In this document: positions 11,543 to 23,632 of the stretch, piece after piece | How the letters are laid out: the number at the start of each line of letters is the position of its first letter | Numbering within the stretch: the stretch's first letter is position 1 | Assembly (NCBI GenBank): GCA_022609375.1 | Contig: JAGKQE010000011.1 | Span: 186,001 to 250,000 of the forward strand | Direction of reading: 5' to 3' | Source of the DNA: Xenosphaeropsis pyriputrescens | Taxonomy: Eukaryota > Ascomycota > Leotiomycetes > Phacidiales > Phacidiaceae | DNA: 64,000 nt | Notes under the pieces: model-generated | The model's input: only the letters and a program-made list of their open reading frames with translations | Databases searched by the model: none | What the model was told of the DNA's origin: nothing | Program-made: the position numbers and the translations under genes

Positions 11543-12960
11543 TTATTTCCAAGTGGGTGTCGTCTCCCTCAAGTAACGCATAAACTTCCACATGCCTACA
11601 TTCATTGAAGTGTTACCTTCGGGGTCAGTGACCTTCTCCGGCCAAGCAATACCAGCGGCGTAGAGGCCCTTCACAGGATGGCCATTGGCATCGGTGAACC
11701 CTCCTCTCTTGTTATCGTGGGTGACCTGAAGGGTCTTCTCGCCCCTGGAGAGAAGTGGCACGGGGTTCTTGTGGAAGCCAATGGCCTGCACAGAATGGGT
11801 GCACTGGGGCAGCACCCTCTTGTAGTCTTCTTTCTCGGTCTCCTTGGTAGTCTTCATTTTCTCAAGGACCTTTGAGATTGAGGAGCTGGGTAAGACGTTG
11901 TCCTCGAGGTTCTCGCGAGCCCACGTCGCAGCCTCACCCTTAAGACCCGTGTTGTCGAGATAGATCCAGCCATCTCTCTGCTCGGCATATCGTAGTTCGT
12001 GACGGGTGAACCACTTGATGCGGATATTTGGATGGGACGAGGTTGCGAGAATGCAAAGGTTACGGAGGACGAGGATAGCACTGTGAGAAGCTCCGATGAC
12101 TGCGAAAGTCATGGTCTCCGCAGGGTTCAATACTTGCGCAAGAAGGGAAGGTTTGAGCGCGACATCGAGGCCGACCTCTTTGAGCGGAACTGGAAGTGGT
12201 CCCGTCGATGGAGTAGAGCCGGTGCACAGTACCAGCATGTCTGATGAAACATTCGTCACATGATCCGAATCCTCTACCGGAGTGAGTTCGACAGTCCATT
12301 TCTTTGTCTGTCAATATTTGTTAGTCAACGATTCGGAGCACAATCAAAGATCTGACAACCTACTTCGCACCATGAAGCCGCAACTACGTTGCCGGGTTTC
12401 TTCCATACATCCTTTGAAGTGTCTAGCCCCTCAGTGAGCATGATGCAGAGGTCGGCAGCTCTTGCGAGTGGACATCCTTTGCCCTGATCGAGTTCTTGCA
12501 GGGTGGAGAAGGCGTTTGGTGATGGGGACTCTTTCGTGATTTTGGAGAGTGGTTCAACGGCTTGCGCGAAGTCCACGAATAGTTTGGCCTTTGTGTTACT
12601 TGGGACTGTGGAAGACGTTAGCTGGAGATCGTTGTGTGGAGGTGTTGATGTCGCCATACCCTCCCGGTAATGCTTATTCAAACGGCCCCCTTGGAATTCG
12701 TGATCGATCCAAAGTAGAGGTGCCTGGTTCTGCTCCAATAAATTGCCGACAACGGCAATACCGGCTGGGCCGGCTCCTACAACAATGGCTTTGTAGTGCT
12801 CATTGCTTCTTGTGCTTCCGGCTGTGAAAAATCTCATGGTGGGCTTTTGTGACGATGATGGTGAAGAAGCTGATGATGATAGAAAAGTCGTGATAGTAAG
12901 AGGACTACATGAGAAAGTTCTCAAGCGCGCGAGACGCTGGGTTCTTATTACAGCCAACAT
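11543..12960 (-). CDS. FAD/NAD(P)-dependent oxidoreductase, possibly mitochondrial
   Basis: This is a 453-residue flavoprotein-like protein in two minus-strand exons, 12960-12364 and 12307-11543; the 56-nt intron is removed in phase 0. The N-terminal Rossmann motif GAGPAG sits at residues 62-67 after a short beta strand (KAIVV), as in FAD-binding pyridine-nucleotide oxidoreductases. A second nucleotide-fold segment, AVIGASHSAILVLRN, follows in exon 2 and is a divergent NAD(P)H site. The first 30 residues (MLAVIRTQRLARLRTF and a Ser/Thr-rich stretch) are rich in Arg and lack acidic residues, which suggests a mitochondrial presequence. I chose ATG 12960 for that reason; ATG 12837 lies just before the fold and would give a cytosolic form, and the frame stays open to 13050. 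Family members are mostly uncharacterised, so no substrate is given. Confidence 0.82.
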
Positions 12961-13990
12961 GTCTGTTCTAATTGTATCAACCACTATGCAAAAGGAAGCT
13001 GCCGCTGAAACGTGCACCCTATGAGACCAATTGCGTAGATGCACCTCCACTCTGCGTGCGTTACAGGTACCTCAGCCTACAAGTAAAGAGCTTGGAATAG
13101 TAAGAAAGCCACCGAGGAGCTTGGGATCTTGCAGGTTCTCAAGACGGCTTTGCACGCGCAATGGAGAAGGTGAGACTAGCAATCTCATGCAACAGGCCGG
13201 GGGAGTAGTCTAAGGGGACGGAGAGTACATGAGAAGAAACGGGGAGGAAGTTTATGTTCCTGGGGAAGCGTACTGTGGATGTTGATGTGGATATGATGTG
13301 TTGTGTTGTGCTGTGTTTATGCGTGCGATGGGCGAGTGCGTAGTAGGTGCGTAGTGTGTAACGACGACGTTCAAGGTATGTACAGACAGGGTCGAGACTA
13401 TGATTGAAGTTACGGTGTCAGTTCGTGTTGATCCCAAAGATCCTAGAGCTGTAAGAAACCTAGTATACAGGTAGGATCTTGGAGCCATGAGAGAGTTTGA
13501 ATCTCCCGAGCGAGTATGGATTGATATTGGACGGGACCTTACTGAAAAGGCTGCAGCGGAGGGAATGAACAAGGATGAAGGGGGTGATGGTAACGGGGGC
13601 GAACGATGGCGATAACAAAAAGGAAGAAGATGAAGAGAAGAGGGGTAGGAGGAGGAGGGGGATAATGAGAATGAGAAGAGGTGAAGAATGATAATGATAA
13701 TGGCAATGACAATAAAAGAGTTAAACAACAACAGCAAAGAAGCGTAGAAGCGTAGAAAAAGCAAGAATAACCACACAACACCTCGCAGCGGACTCGTACT
13801 TCGCATCGTGAAAGCGTATTCAAGCCTCGAAGCGAGGTAAAGAATATGGTAGGTAGGTAGGTAGGGAGTAGTATTATGGTCTAGTCACCTGTCCACTTGC
13901 TAAGACTTGACTTGTATGGATGTGTGCGTATATGCTTCGTATGGATGAGTGTAGATGATGCAGATATGGATGTGAATGTGGATGTTGATG

Positions 13991-14028
13991 TGGATATGGA
14001 TATGGATATGGATATGGATATGGATATG
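13991..14028. repeat. GGATAT hexanucleotide microsatellite
   Basis: Six near-perfect tandem copies of GGATAT, preceded by degenerate GATGTG units. It lies in gene-free DNA. The Met-Asp-repeat open frame that crosses it is an artefact of the repeat. Confidence 0.85.
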
Positions 14029-14599
14029 AATGTGCATGTACGGAGAAGGTGTTGTATTGTGTTGTGTATGTTTGTGTATATACCAGATGTATGTGTGTTG
14101 ATTACTCCGTATGGATAGGTATTGTGCATGTATGTGTATACTGTACTTACACTTCGAAGATTGGGTTGAAAGAGAGTCAAGAGACCAGGCCGAAGCAACA
14201 CAATGGATGATATCAGCAGGTCGCGGTATGTTTCAGTTATCCTATTTCAGGCAAATCGAGAGAGATGCAGGCGGGCGTTGGTCGATCAGAAGAGAGGAAA
14301 CGAGCAGGCAAATGAAGATGATGATTGTTGTCTGTGGCCTTTGATGCAGGTGGATCAATGCAATCCAATCCGATCGAGGCAAACCAGAAGTAGGGAGTAT
14401 GTATAATAAGGCGAGGGCAAAAGTCAAGCAAGTGGGTGAAGAGTAGGTAGGTAGAGAGTGGAGGGAGAGTCACGAGTAGGTAAGGTAATAAAATAAACAA
14501 GAGTCGAAGAAAAGTCATCCAATTAGTCCAGGTCACGTGCAATCTATTTATTCCCCTTCGACAGGCATTCTTCTGCTTCATCTTCATCATCTTCATCAT

Positions 14600-14636
14600 C
14601 TTCTTCTTCTTCTTCTTCTTCTTCTTCTTCTTCTTC
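14600..14636. repeat. CTT trinucleotide tract
   Basis: About twelve perfect CTT units, preceded by CTTCATCAT units from about 14572. It gives poly-Leu or poly-Lys open frames that I do not call as genes. Confidence 0.9.
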
Positions 14637-14990
14637 CTCTTGTTCCTCTCAGCCACGCACCCACGCTCCCACTCACCAACACACACAATCATACACACAC
14701 AAACACACTCCTGCAGCCTCATTAGTAGCAACCAGAGTCATCGTACATGCCTTGGACATGCCTCCAACATGCCTTGTACATAACGACCTCCTGTACGCGT
14801 AACGCACATCCGATTTACTGCTCCGTGCACTCTCTCTGACAAGCATTCTGTGGGTGATCCTTGGGGCCTTGGGGCGGTGTCTGTCGGGGACCTCGGCGCC
14901 CTTGTACATCTGTGGTCGGCGTCGACTTGGTCAGACCATATGGACTGTGAATGCGGAGCTTTCATAAAGATTCAAGTGTCCAACCTCAAG

Positions 14991-15028
14991 CCCCCCCCCC
15001 CTACCCCCTACCCCCTACCCCCTACCCC
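14991..15028. repeat. CCCCCTA heptamer minisatellite
   Basis: A run of eleven C is followed by TA and then three copies of CCCCCTA, ending in CCCC. On the minus strand it reads TAGGGGG, a G-rich register resembling a telomere repeat variant, although the usual fungal telomere is TTAGGG. The strand asymmetry could allow quadruplex formation. Confidence 0.85.
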
Positions 15029-16499
15029 AGCATCCACTCTCCCCCATCATCCTCAATCCCTTCATGTGCTTCCCCAAGGGTGCCAGGAGGCACAGAGTGC
15101 ACGGAGCGCTAAATCGGTTGAGCTCATTTAAGGTAATGATTCCACCCATGTGTCATGCATCCAATGGGTTCGCCGCATCAAGACCATCGAGACGACCTTT
15201 GATGTTCAGTTATTCTGTTACCCAAGTCTTCCGAAGTAAAGCACCTTCTGATCTACGTAACAGTAACAACGAAGGGAAGGGAAGGGAAGGGACTGAGAAG
15301 ATGAGAGAAATCCACTCTGCTACATCTTGTCTGGCTCCTCCTGGATTTCAGCCTACATACGTATCCATAATCCGTAAATGACTCGACTACCCTTGTGGTG
15401 TGACCTCAACTGGACACCGAGAGGAAGTTAGCCGGAGTGATAGTAGCAACATAATGACAAAAGCACTCACAGCTTACTGGAGACATGTATGAGCAATAAG
15501 CGACGACTACGGAGTATGGATGGATTGAACTTCACATCTCAAGAGAGAGGGGCCAAGAGAAGACAAACAGCCTATGAAAGGGCCGTAAATTGAAAGCTTC
15601 CCCTTATCGTTTCTCTTGCAGAATTCGCAGACTCGCAGACTTGCAGAACTCGACCTGCAGCATCACTTGCACCCTTTGCTTATCGTTTCCAAGCATGGAA
15701 CTGTGGCCTTCACAGAACGTGTGCGCTTCTACCGCTCTTCCTCCCGGCCCCACAAGTATGTTCTATCCCAGGTAAACGAAACGATGCGCGTGTGGAAAGT
15801 CGAGAGTTCGAGAGGAGCAGAAATGGCAGAAAAACAATGAGAGGAAGTATTGGCATTCCCACTTCCTTTCAAGCAGAACTCTTCTTCTCCCTCTCCCTCT
15901 CCCTCTCCCTCTCTCTTTTTTCTTTCTCTTTTTCTTTACCCGTTTCTTGTCCCTTTCCTAGCTCAAATGCTATGATATCTCTAAATCATTCTCATCATTT
16001 CCCCCTGTTTTCTTACGACTGCTGATGGCTTGACTAACATCTACTTGCCCTCATTTTGTTTCGAATGGTTCTCAGTATATCACGTGCCGTACCTGTCACT
16101 CCTTTACGCCTGGCGCACCAATCATACCTCGGCGAAACGGTTAGCTAAGGTCTGGTGGTCCCATACCTCTTCATTCATTCACCTTTGCCCGCGCGGATGG
16201 AGGTCCGATGTTCACTCATTTCTTATCTCATTTATCTGATTTATCTGCAGCACAATGCGACCATGACTCCGAAAATCATGATAAACGCAATAATCAATGC
16301 CCACCTCAGATAACGCCTGCTTGACAGCTTGACAGGGAGAAGTGAATAAGATGCCCAATGTCCTCATCATCATGATATAAAAGCGACTAATTTTGTCCGC
16401 TTCATGTACAACATTAATTATTAATTTAACAAAACCTCCGACGGAATAGACACATAAATCAAAATCCCCATAAATCCCCATACATCCCGTTCGTCCGCC

Positions 16500-18228
16500 A
16501 TGTCGGTTTCCGTCCTGGGCGCGTTTCAGTAAGCCACACAACCTCTATAAACAGTCTTTGACGTCAGCTGATAATTTTAGACAGGATTCACTGGTCTCAA
16601 AGGACGATCTGAACTCTCTCGCTTCGAGGGCCGGTCTACGACTCAAGGACAAGGATGCCGACGATTGGAGCGCTCTGCTTTCGGGCCTGAATCACTGCGC
16701 CAAAGAGATTCTCGAGCTCGAAGACTACATTCCAAAGGTCGATCTCCACCTCTATCCTCGTACGGATATTCATAGACCTACCAAGGAAGAGTCCGATGGG
16801 GGTGGTTGGGCTTGGAAGGCCACTGTCAAGTCAACCAAGCCAAAATCCGATGAGTTGAAGGATGTTCGGATTGTGATCAAGGACAATGTAGCTGTTGCTG
16901 GCGTCGTTTGTACGAACGGGACTGCTGCTGTTCCCAACTGGATTCCCAGGGTCGACGCCACGATTGTCACAAGGATTTTGGATGCTGGGGGAATCATCAC
17001 TGGTAAGGCAGCTTGTGAGAACAACTGCTTCGGTGCTGTCAGGTATCTTTTAATCATCTCCATACTCCTCGGGATTCTGGCTGATTCTCGTAGTGATACA
17101 TCCGTCACTGGACCTGTTCATAATCCTTATGCTTATGGCTACAGTAGTGGAGGATCAAGTTCTGGCAGTGGTCGACTCGTTGCAACTGGTTCGGCGGATA
17201 TGGCTATCGGAGCTGACCAGGGAGGTTCAATCAGATTGCCATCCGCGAATTGTGGACTTGTTGGTTTGAAGCCTACTTGGGGACTTGTTCCATATACAGG
17301 CTGCATCAGTTTGGAAGCTACAATCGACCACGTTGGTCCTATGGCCAAGAACGTGACTGACTGTGCTACGCTTCTCGAAGTGATTGCTGGCTCTGACGGG
17401 ATCGATGATCGTCAGCCATACGGCATGGCTCACGGAGCCATCAAATACAGCACCGAGGTCAAAAAACACTTGAAGAAGACCGAAAAGCCTCTTGCAGGCA
17501 TGAAGATCGGCCTCCTGAAAGAAGGCTTCGAAGACGCAATGATGGACGCCAACGTCGAGGCCACCATCAAAGCAGCAGTCTCCAAATTCACCGACCTCGG
17601 AGCCGAAGTCAAGACCATATCCATCCCCCTCCACAGGGAATCCGGCATGATCTGGATGGTATCCCTCCCAATGGCCGGCGTGACACAGGGCCTCCTCGCC
17701 AACCCATCTGGCCGCAAGCAACTGCTCTTCCCAGACCGCGCCAGCATCGTCGGCCCCCAGCTCTCGCAGGAAGCCTTCGATGCCCTCGGTCCCGGCGGCC
17801 AGAATATCTACTTGCGCGGCCTCTTCCTGCGCGACAGGTACGGCGCACCCCTCCATGCCCGCTGCACAAACCTCCTGCGCAAACTCAGCGATTCCTACGA
17901 TGCCGCGCTGCGCGACGTCGACGTGTTGGTTATGCCCACTATCGTCTTCCCGCCGATCAAGATCCGCACCGAGGAGGAGATGTCTACCATGGGCCCGTTG
18001 AAGATGTTGAGTAGGACTATCGGTGCGACGTATAACACTGCTACGTTCAACAGCTCGGGCCATCCTGGCCTTTCTATTCCCGTCGGGTTTGTGCCGGCTC
18101 GGGATGATGCCGGTGTTCAGTTGCCTACTGGCCTGCAGATTGTTGGTAGGAAGTTTGAGGACTTGACTTGCTTGAAGGTGGGGGCTAGTTGGGAGCAGGC
18201 TAATGATTGGAAGACTTTTAAGTCATGA
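16500..18228 (+). CDS. Amidase-signature family hydrolase
   Basis: This encodes a 541-residue Ser-Ser-Lys amidase that hydrolyses an unidentified carboxamide. Exons are 16500-16528, 16581-17042 and 17094-18228. The short first exon (MSVSVLGAFQ) is chosen because the main frame has no ATG at its 5' end, while ATG 16500 splices in frame through a GTAAGC donor. The catalytic triad is visible: Lys110 in VRIVIKDN, cis-Ser185 in the glycine/serine-rich signature GGSSSGSG, and nucleophile Ser209 in GADQGGSIRLPSA. The motif TGPVHNPYAYGYSSGG before the signature is typical of fungal acetamidase/indoleacetamide-hydrolase-like members. The second intron is 51 nt and has no in-frame stop, so an unspliced message would encode 17 extra residues. 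No gene partner is adjacent. Amidase is confident; the substrate is unknown. Confidence 0.9.
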
Positions 18229-19423
18229 TTCTGTAGATAGATGGGAGATGTATATATGTGTAGACCGACTTTGTGAAGTAGTTGTGATATTCATCTTTTG
18301 TGTAGTTATTGGATGACTGGATCTTGTTATGAGTTGTTGAGTACAACAGGAGATGGTGAGAATGGATAGATTTTAGCTTGTACAAGCTATGAATTATCGA
18401 TAGTCTTGAGGCTTTTTTGATTTTATAAACAAAGAGAATTCTGGATGATCATGGGAGATTATTCAGGTTACTGCATCCCTTCGAGTAGCATATGCTGGTG
18501 TGAATAAACAAGAGCTTTCTAAGTGTGGATAATTTACAAGTACCAGATCCTCACGATGGGTAAACAACTAAAGGCACCTCACCTATCGAGCCTTCTTGAA
18601 TTACGAAACCCCTCAAAATCATTGGGACAATTAGAATTTGAATAACGAACAGAAGTTGAGATATCTAAAATAGTTGCACAACAGATAGGGGCGACAGTCA
18701 GTATAGATGCTCAAATGACAAAGAGCCATCTCAATGACTGGAAGGATTAAAGGAATCATCGCGTGTCTATGTGACTCCACTGCCCTAAACAACGAACGGG
18801 TGACTTCTTTGATTATTTTTCGTTATTGAAATGATGAGTAGGTGGTTTAAGTGTTGATGTTACCAAGACTATAGCCGTTTTGCAAGAATATTTTAGTGGT
18901 GTGATCAATGGAAAGATGCGTGAAGTCTCTGAAGCAATTCGAAGATGGACAAACTGTGAATGTAACTTTTGTTCCTTGACCTTCCTGAACTACCTAGGCA
19001 TTAGGTTCTGTTTTTCTATCAGATATTTGAGGTAGACAAAAGCATTGCGATATGCAGATATAAAGACATAATTATAGAATAAGACAATTATTTAGACATT
19101 TATAGATACATATCTATTCAATTCAAGCTATAGCGAAATCAATTGCAGCTAGGTCTAGTTGTGGACGCATCTTGTAAAAGGAAGAGGGACTCTTGTATGG
19201 TGCCAGACTGTAGAGATGCTCTGTGCATGTGATTTGGCGCTTGGACACGATAGCGATAAGGGATAACAGCTGATAACGATAACCGATAAGAAAAGGTATG
19301 CGCTCCGACGCGTCTGGTCGTGTCGGTCTGCTTTCAATCCATTTTCTCAACACCACAAGCCGAACATCGTGAGAATTGACGCTCATCTAACCATCGTACA
19401 CCGCTGTGCGCAGCCACGCACTA
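18229..19423. other. AT-rich intergenic region
   Basis: About 1.2 kb between the amidase and Eco1 genes, both on the plus strand. It is AT-rich with no long open frame, RNA gene or strong repeat that I can see. The last 200 bp are the presumed Eco1 promoter. Confidence 0.5.
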
Positions 19424-20629
19424 ATGGCGGCCCCGGCCACAGGCGATGATGTCGTCGCCCATCAGATTCCTCGAGCTAAAAGGTAAATGATTCCTCTTCT
19501 CCCTTCTACTTTCAATACTCACCACCGCGACAGGCCTCTCAAAACCTACTCCCGACGTGTCAATTCCACTCCTACTTCAAAAACCCAATCTAATGGCGAC
19601 AAGAGTTCCAACCCTCTGCCGGAGAAGCTCACTATCACGAAAAAGACTACCATTTCCGATTATTTCAAGCCGATGCTTCCCTCACCAGATCCGACCTCGA
19701 ACGCGCCATCCCGAATTCATTCGTCCGAGCCCCCAAAAGAACATCCTTCTGTACGAACTCCACCATCCTCTCCACCTGTCTCAGCATTAGGTGCCATTTC
19801 CTTCTCGAGACCGTCTCGAGCTCGTCGGAAGAATCAATTTCGGCGTAAGCAACAAAAATTAGATCGGCAGCTTCACCAGGCGACCATTGACGCAGGCCAG
19901 AAACCCATGACCTGCTGCAGAATGTGCGGGATGTATTATCATCTTGCAGAGGAGGAGGATCGAGCCGCTCACTCGGAGTACCATGAGCACCAGACAATCT
20001 TCACCCTTCCAAAGGCGCTCACGGTCCTCGAGGGCCACAAGGAGCTCTGGAACACGGCTGGCTTCGACGAGGAGTTTAAGCAGATGATCCTGGTGGATAA
20101 TCAGAATTGTGGCGACGAGTGGATAGCTATTGGCCAGAAGCTCATTGATCACATGAACCTTGCAATTGGAGGCGCAGAGGCACCGAGCTTCGCTCCCGAG
20201 AAGTACTACAGCAGCCAATACACGCACTACAGCATCTTCGCCGTGGTCACTGGCGGAAAGAAGGTTGCGGCGGCCGCGCTCTGCGAGCCCTGCCCCAGCG
20301 GCCTCGAGATCGTGGAGACGATGATCGAGGGCGACGAGTACGGCCCGATCCCATCCATTGTCGGTGGCAGTAAGTTCAAGGATCACGCCGAGCGTCCTGC
20401 TGACATGGGCGTTTCGCGTCTCTGGGTCGCTGCTGGATACCGTGGCCAAGGCCATGCTGCGAAGGTCATGGATGCTGCGCGTTCTCACTTCCTCCCGGGC
20501 GAGAGGATTGTTCACAAAGACCGCGTGGCGTACTCTGATCCCACCGACCTTGGAGGCAGATTCATTGAGAAATACCACGATGACTCAATGGTTGCTCTTA
20601 CGTACACTGAGTATCGACCAAGAAAATGA
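19424..20629 (+). CDS. ECO1: Cohesin acetyltransferase Eco1/ESCO
   Basis: This is the N-acetyltransferase that establishes sister-chromatid cohesion in S phase by acetylating the Smc3 subunit of cohesin in the nucleus. It has 384 residues in exons 19424-19482 and 19534-20629. Only ATG 19424 keeps frame across the 51-nt intron; the ATG pair at 19446/19449 does not. After splicing, the N-terminus reads KRPLKTYSRR, typical of the family. A candidate PCNA-interaction motif KTTISDYF lies at about 57-64. The family zinc finger is C148/C151/H166/H170 in CCRMCGMYYHLAEEEDRAAH. The C-terminal acetyltransferase domain carries MGVSRLWVAAGYRGQGHA, with the acetyl-CoA loop, and VAYSDPTDLGGRFIEKYH. This is an essential housekeeping gene and anchors the region as core chromosome. 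Confidence 0.95.
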
Positions 20630-21744
20630 AGATTCCATGGTCTCTATGACGTACCGCGAGTATTATTGTGTGTCTTCTGGGGTCTCTCTTTAGGTGCTCT
20701 TCGATACTCTTCCTGGTGCTTTCTTGTCAACTATCTGCAATCAACCTTACTTTATCTACTTATGTATATGGCCATCATACATGCACAAAGTCTACACGCT
20801 GGGTCTCGTCACATACCAGAAGGATACATGGGGCATTAAGGGATCGAAGCAGGAGTATTTTTTTCTTTCTTTTCAATTTTACGGAATGGTTATAAGTGCG
20901 TTTCTTGTCTTTGGCTACCCTCCGTCTTCACTGTTCATATTCATCTGCACGTCTGTCCTCGACTCTTCATGAACGTCCGGGCTCTTCTCAAATATCACGG
21001 GCGATAAATGGGTAGAGGATGATCGAACTGCTGGACTGGAGGTGCCGAGACATGATATGGTTGCGAGCATGCATCGTCCTCTCAGTTTTCATTTACCTTG
21101 CATTGCCACGAAGCTGTACCCGGTGTGGTTATGGATAGACATATGGATGGTTGTATATTGTGTCTTTATTTCTCTTTTCTTTCCTTTTGTGTTTCTTTGT
21201 TTTCCGTGGAGTTGAGGGCGCTGGAATACCCGATACCAGACAGATTGCTCCAATGAATGAACGAAATTTGAATCCTGATTTAACATACTTGACATGCATT
21301 TGTGACTTGATACTCGGTGAAGTATACACTTTCCATCTGATCTTGCCGTAAAAGTGCCCAAGAACAAACCCCAGCGATACTCAGAGGATCAGCTAGCTCT
21401 TCACTCACTTCCAAAATCACGAGATGCTTATGATGACACTGATCCAGTCATGATCTTTCGCACGACCAAGAGCGTCAAAGTCGACTTTTCGCTTCGGTCT
21501 CAAACCGATCCGGTCTTGACAAACACTCTTGAGTTCTTTCAACACCATCCCTTGAAATCCCGAACCACCAAAAAGCTTCAAATGCCTCGGATTTGTCAAC
21601 CTCCATCATATCGGACTCCACAAGAGCCTCGTCATTGAAGCACGCGGCGCATAGTCCTCTCACCGCACCAGGACAGGATGATCAAGTCTGCAAGTCTGCA
21701 ACGAAGAAACTCGTACCAAGAGTGCATCCAATGTCCCCAAATTC
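20630..21744. other. Intergenic region, possibly with an upstream exon of the next gene
   Basis: About 1.1 kb. From about 21350 to 21740 the reading is weakly coding-like in shifting frames (for example VKVDFSLRSQTDPV at about 21475-21515), so it may hold an undetermined 5' exon of the small gene that follows. I cannot find a convincing start and splice path. Confidence 0.3.
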
Positions 21745-22160
21745 ATGGATCGCAAGAACTGCAAGAAACCAGAGTCAGTCTCCGACTCGAGCAGCAGATC
21801 TTCCTGCTTGCCGCGAACGCACAAGACTGATTCGTTCCTCGCTTCTAGAGTTGCACAGCCCACAACAGCAACAGAGCTCTGGGAGGCGAGGCAGAGAAGA
21901 GTATACGCACGCGTTATCCTGCATGTTCCGGACTTTATTATGATGCATGCTCATGCTCGTGCTCGTGCTCGTAGTGACGTATGTCCCTCCTTTTCTCTCC
22001 TTTCTTTGGTCTCGTCCGAGGCTTCGTCGCTGATATTGGGGTTTAGTCGCTGGCTTCGACGAGGGATTACTTCATGCGCATCGTTTGTGACTATGATGAT
22101 CTAGAGGAGATTCCTGTGTTTGAGACGATGAGGAAGAAGGTGGATCATGGAGGTGATTGA
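21745..22160 (+). CDS. Small hypothetical protein, two exons
   Basis: I do not recognise this protein. Exons 21745-21978 and 22047-22160 join in phase 0 through GTATGT and TTTAG signals and give 115 residues. The second exon is strikingly coding-like: it reads SLASTRDYFMRIVCDY and then an acidic EE-containing segment ending KKVDHGGD before a stop. The first exon contains ATELWEARQRRVYARVILHV. The charge pattern suggests a short helical protein, but I see no known domain or signal peptide. The true N-terminus may lie in an exon further upstream, since the frame stays open back to about 21682. Confidence is moderate for existence and low for the exact model. Confidence 0.42.
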
Positions 22161-23632
22161 GGGTAATGGGTACTGGTTATCCATGAGAGTCTGTGCGGAA
22201 ATGTTCCCATGCTTCACACATGAGAGTCTATCAGGATTGGGAATTTCATAGACCTGGTTGTTCTCTTGAGACGTTGAGTAGTTCAATGGGGATGGGTTGC
22301 TTATGATTGTTGACCTATATAAGGTTTGCAGCTCTGGCAGCTTGCAAGGTGGATATAGTGATCATGTATTGCTCCTACATACCTTGAAGAAAATGAAGAA
22401 TGAAAGGCTGTAAATCATTATCTATCTAGCCTTTGACTCACATCTTGTTTCCGCCATGACACAGAGATAGATGGCAGGAAAGTTTCTTTTACTTGATGTG
22501 TGAGATTTGGCTTCTGATGGAATGAAAGAGATATTGCCCATCATCTTGCTTGGATCTTTGGCAAGTCTTCCGGTAGGAGCCATTGAGAGAGAGGATCAAC
22601 AACCCGATTTCAACTGATCGATGAAAGTAATCTGTCTAGTAAAGGCTCAAGGCTAGATGTGAATTTGCCGATGCAAATCTGTCTATGCCACCTTTGAGGG
22701 TCGGCCTGGAAGAGAGTTCAAGGTTAGTTGGCTGGCGTATTAAGGACGATTGCAAGCACTGACATCATTCATGAAAGCTTGCTTTTGTTGTTGTTGATTT
22801 GAGTCAATATCAATGGCCCAAGGATGCAATGTTTGTATGTTACTGCGAAAGTCGAGATTGTATCTGGTAATGCTCACTCAGACTGTATAATCTGATACAA
22901 GATCACTCCCAAGGGAGTGGAGTATCTTAAAGAATCGTTAACAACGGCAAGATGGAGCGAATACTTAATATGGGATCGTCTGAAAGATGCGTTCCGATGC
23001 AACACATTTGAACCTTATTATATGCCTATTTTAACCTCTTCCAATCACAGAAAGCTTTCGATAATCATGACCAGGCCCAGGTCCTCCCTGAGGGCCGTTT
23101 TCTCCGCATTGTTTAGAATGACGACGTACTGCTTATGGATACAGAGAAGGCCAGTTGCGTGCTTCTCACCAAATGCAAATGTATATGATCATGCAAACAC
23201 AACTGAGGGATCTCTGCAGCATGAAGGAATTGAGTGAAGAGTCAAAGAATCAGAACAAGCGTTCTCGGCCATGCATACATATATCCATACGATACGTAGT
23301 ATCTGCATATATTATCCAGACCGTCGACGTCGACCGTCGACTTCCGACCTTCAAGGATCTTCTCTTGCGGACCTCTGTCTCTCGTTCCTGACAGACAACC
23401 CCACAAAGAGCTAAAAAAGCATCGACGTAAGAGTCCATGATTGGCCCGTGCACTCGATAAGACCAGACGGCGACCGAGGAACGACTTTCACGTTCCCCGA
23501 AGCTACCGAAACCTCAATCTCAATCTCAGTCTCAATCTCACCATCTTCAACATCATCCATCTCCTCAATGACAAGAGGAATGGCTGCGCAAACTCGCGAT
23601 TCTGTGTGATCTCAGCGGTGATAAAGGCTACA
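22161..23632. other. Intergenic region
   Basis: About 1.5 kb without a recognisable gene; open frames are short and lack domains. A pyrimidine-rich CTCAAT series at about 23513-23545 lies some 90-120 bp before the next start codon and is probably its 5' leader. Confidence 0.5.

Larger units (their letters stand above)
12961..16499. other. Gene-free, repeat-rich intergenic region
   Basis: About 3.5 kb without a supportable gene. Open frames on both strands are translations of simple repeats (for example poly-Ser, poly-Lys or Met-Asp runs). It holds a GGTA series near 13850, a GGATAT microsatellite, a CTT triplet tract, a CCCCCTA minisatellite and a CTCCCT tract at 15884-15914. The last 500 bp upstream of the amidase is more ordinary AT-balanced promoter sequence. 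Confidence 0.6.

Noticed and set aside
13252..13806. Ser/Leu-rich minus-strand frame
   Set aside because: It is made of low-complexity pyrimidine repeats, with no domain and no splice context.
17227..18063. 278-codon minus-strand frame across the amidase
   Set aside because: It is antisense to the catalytic exon and shows no family similarity; it is a compositional shadow.
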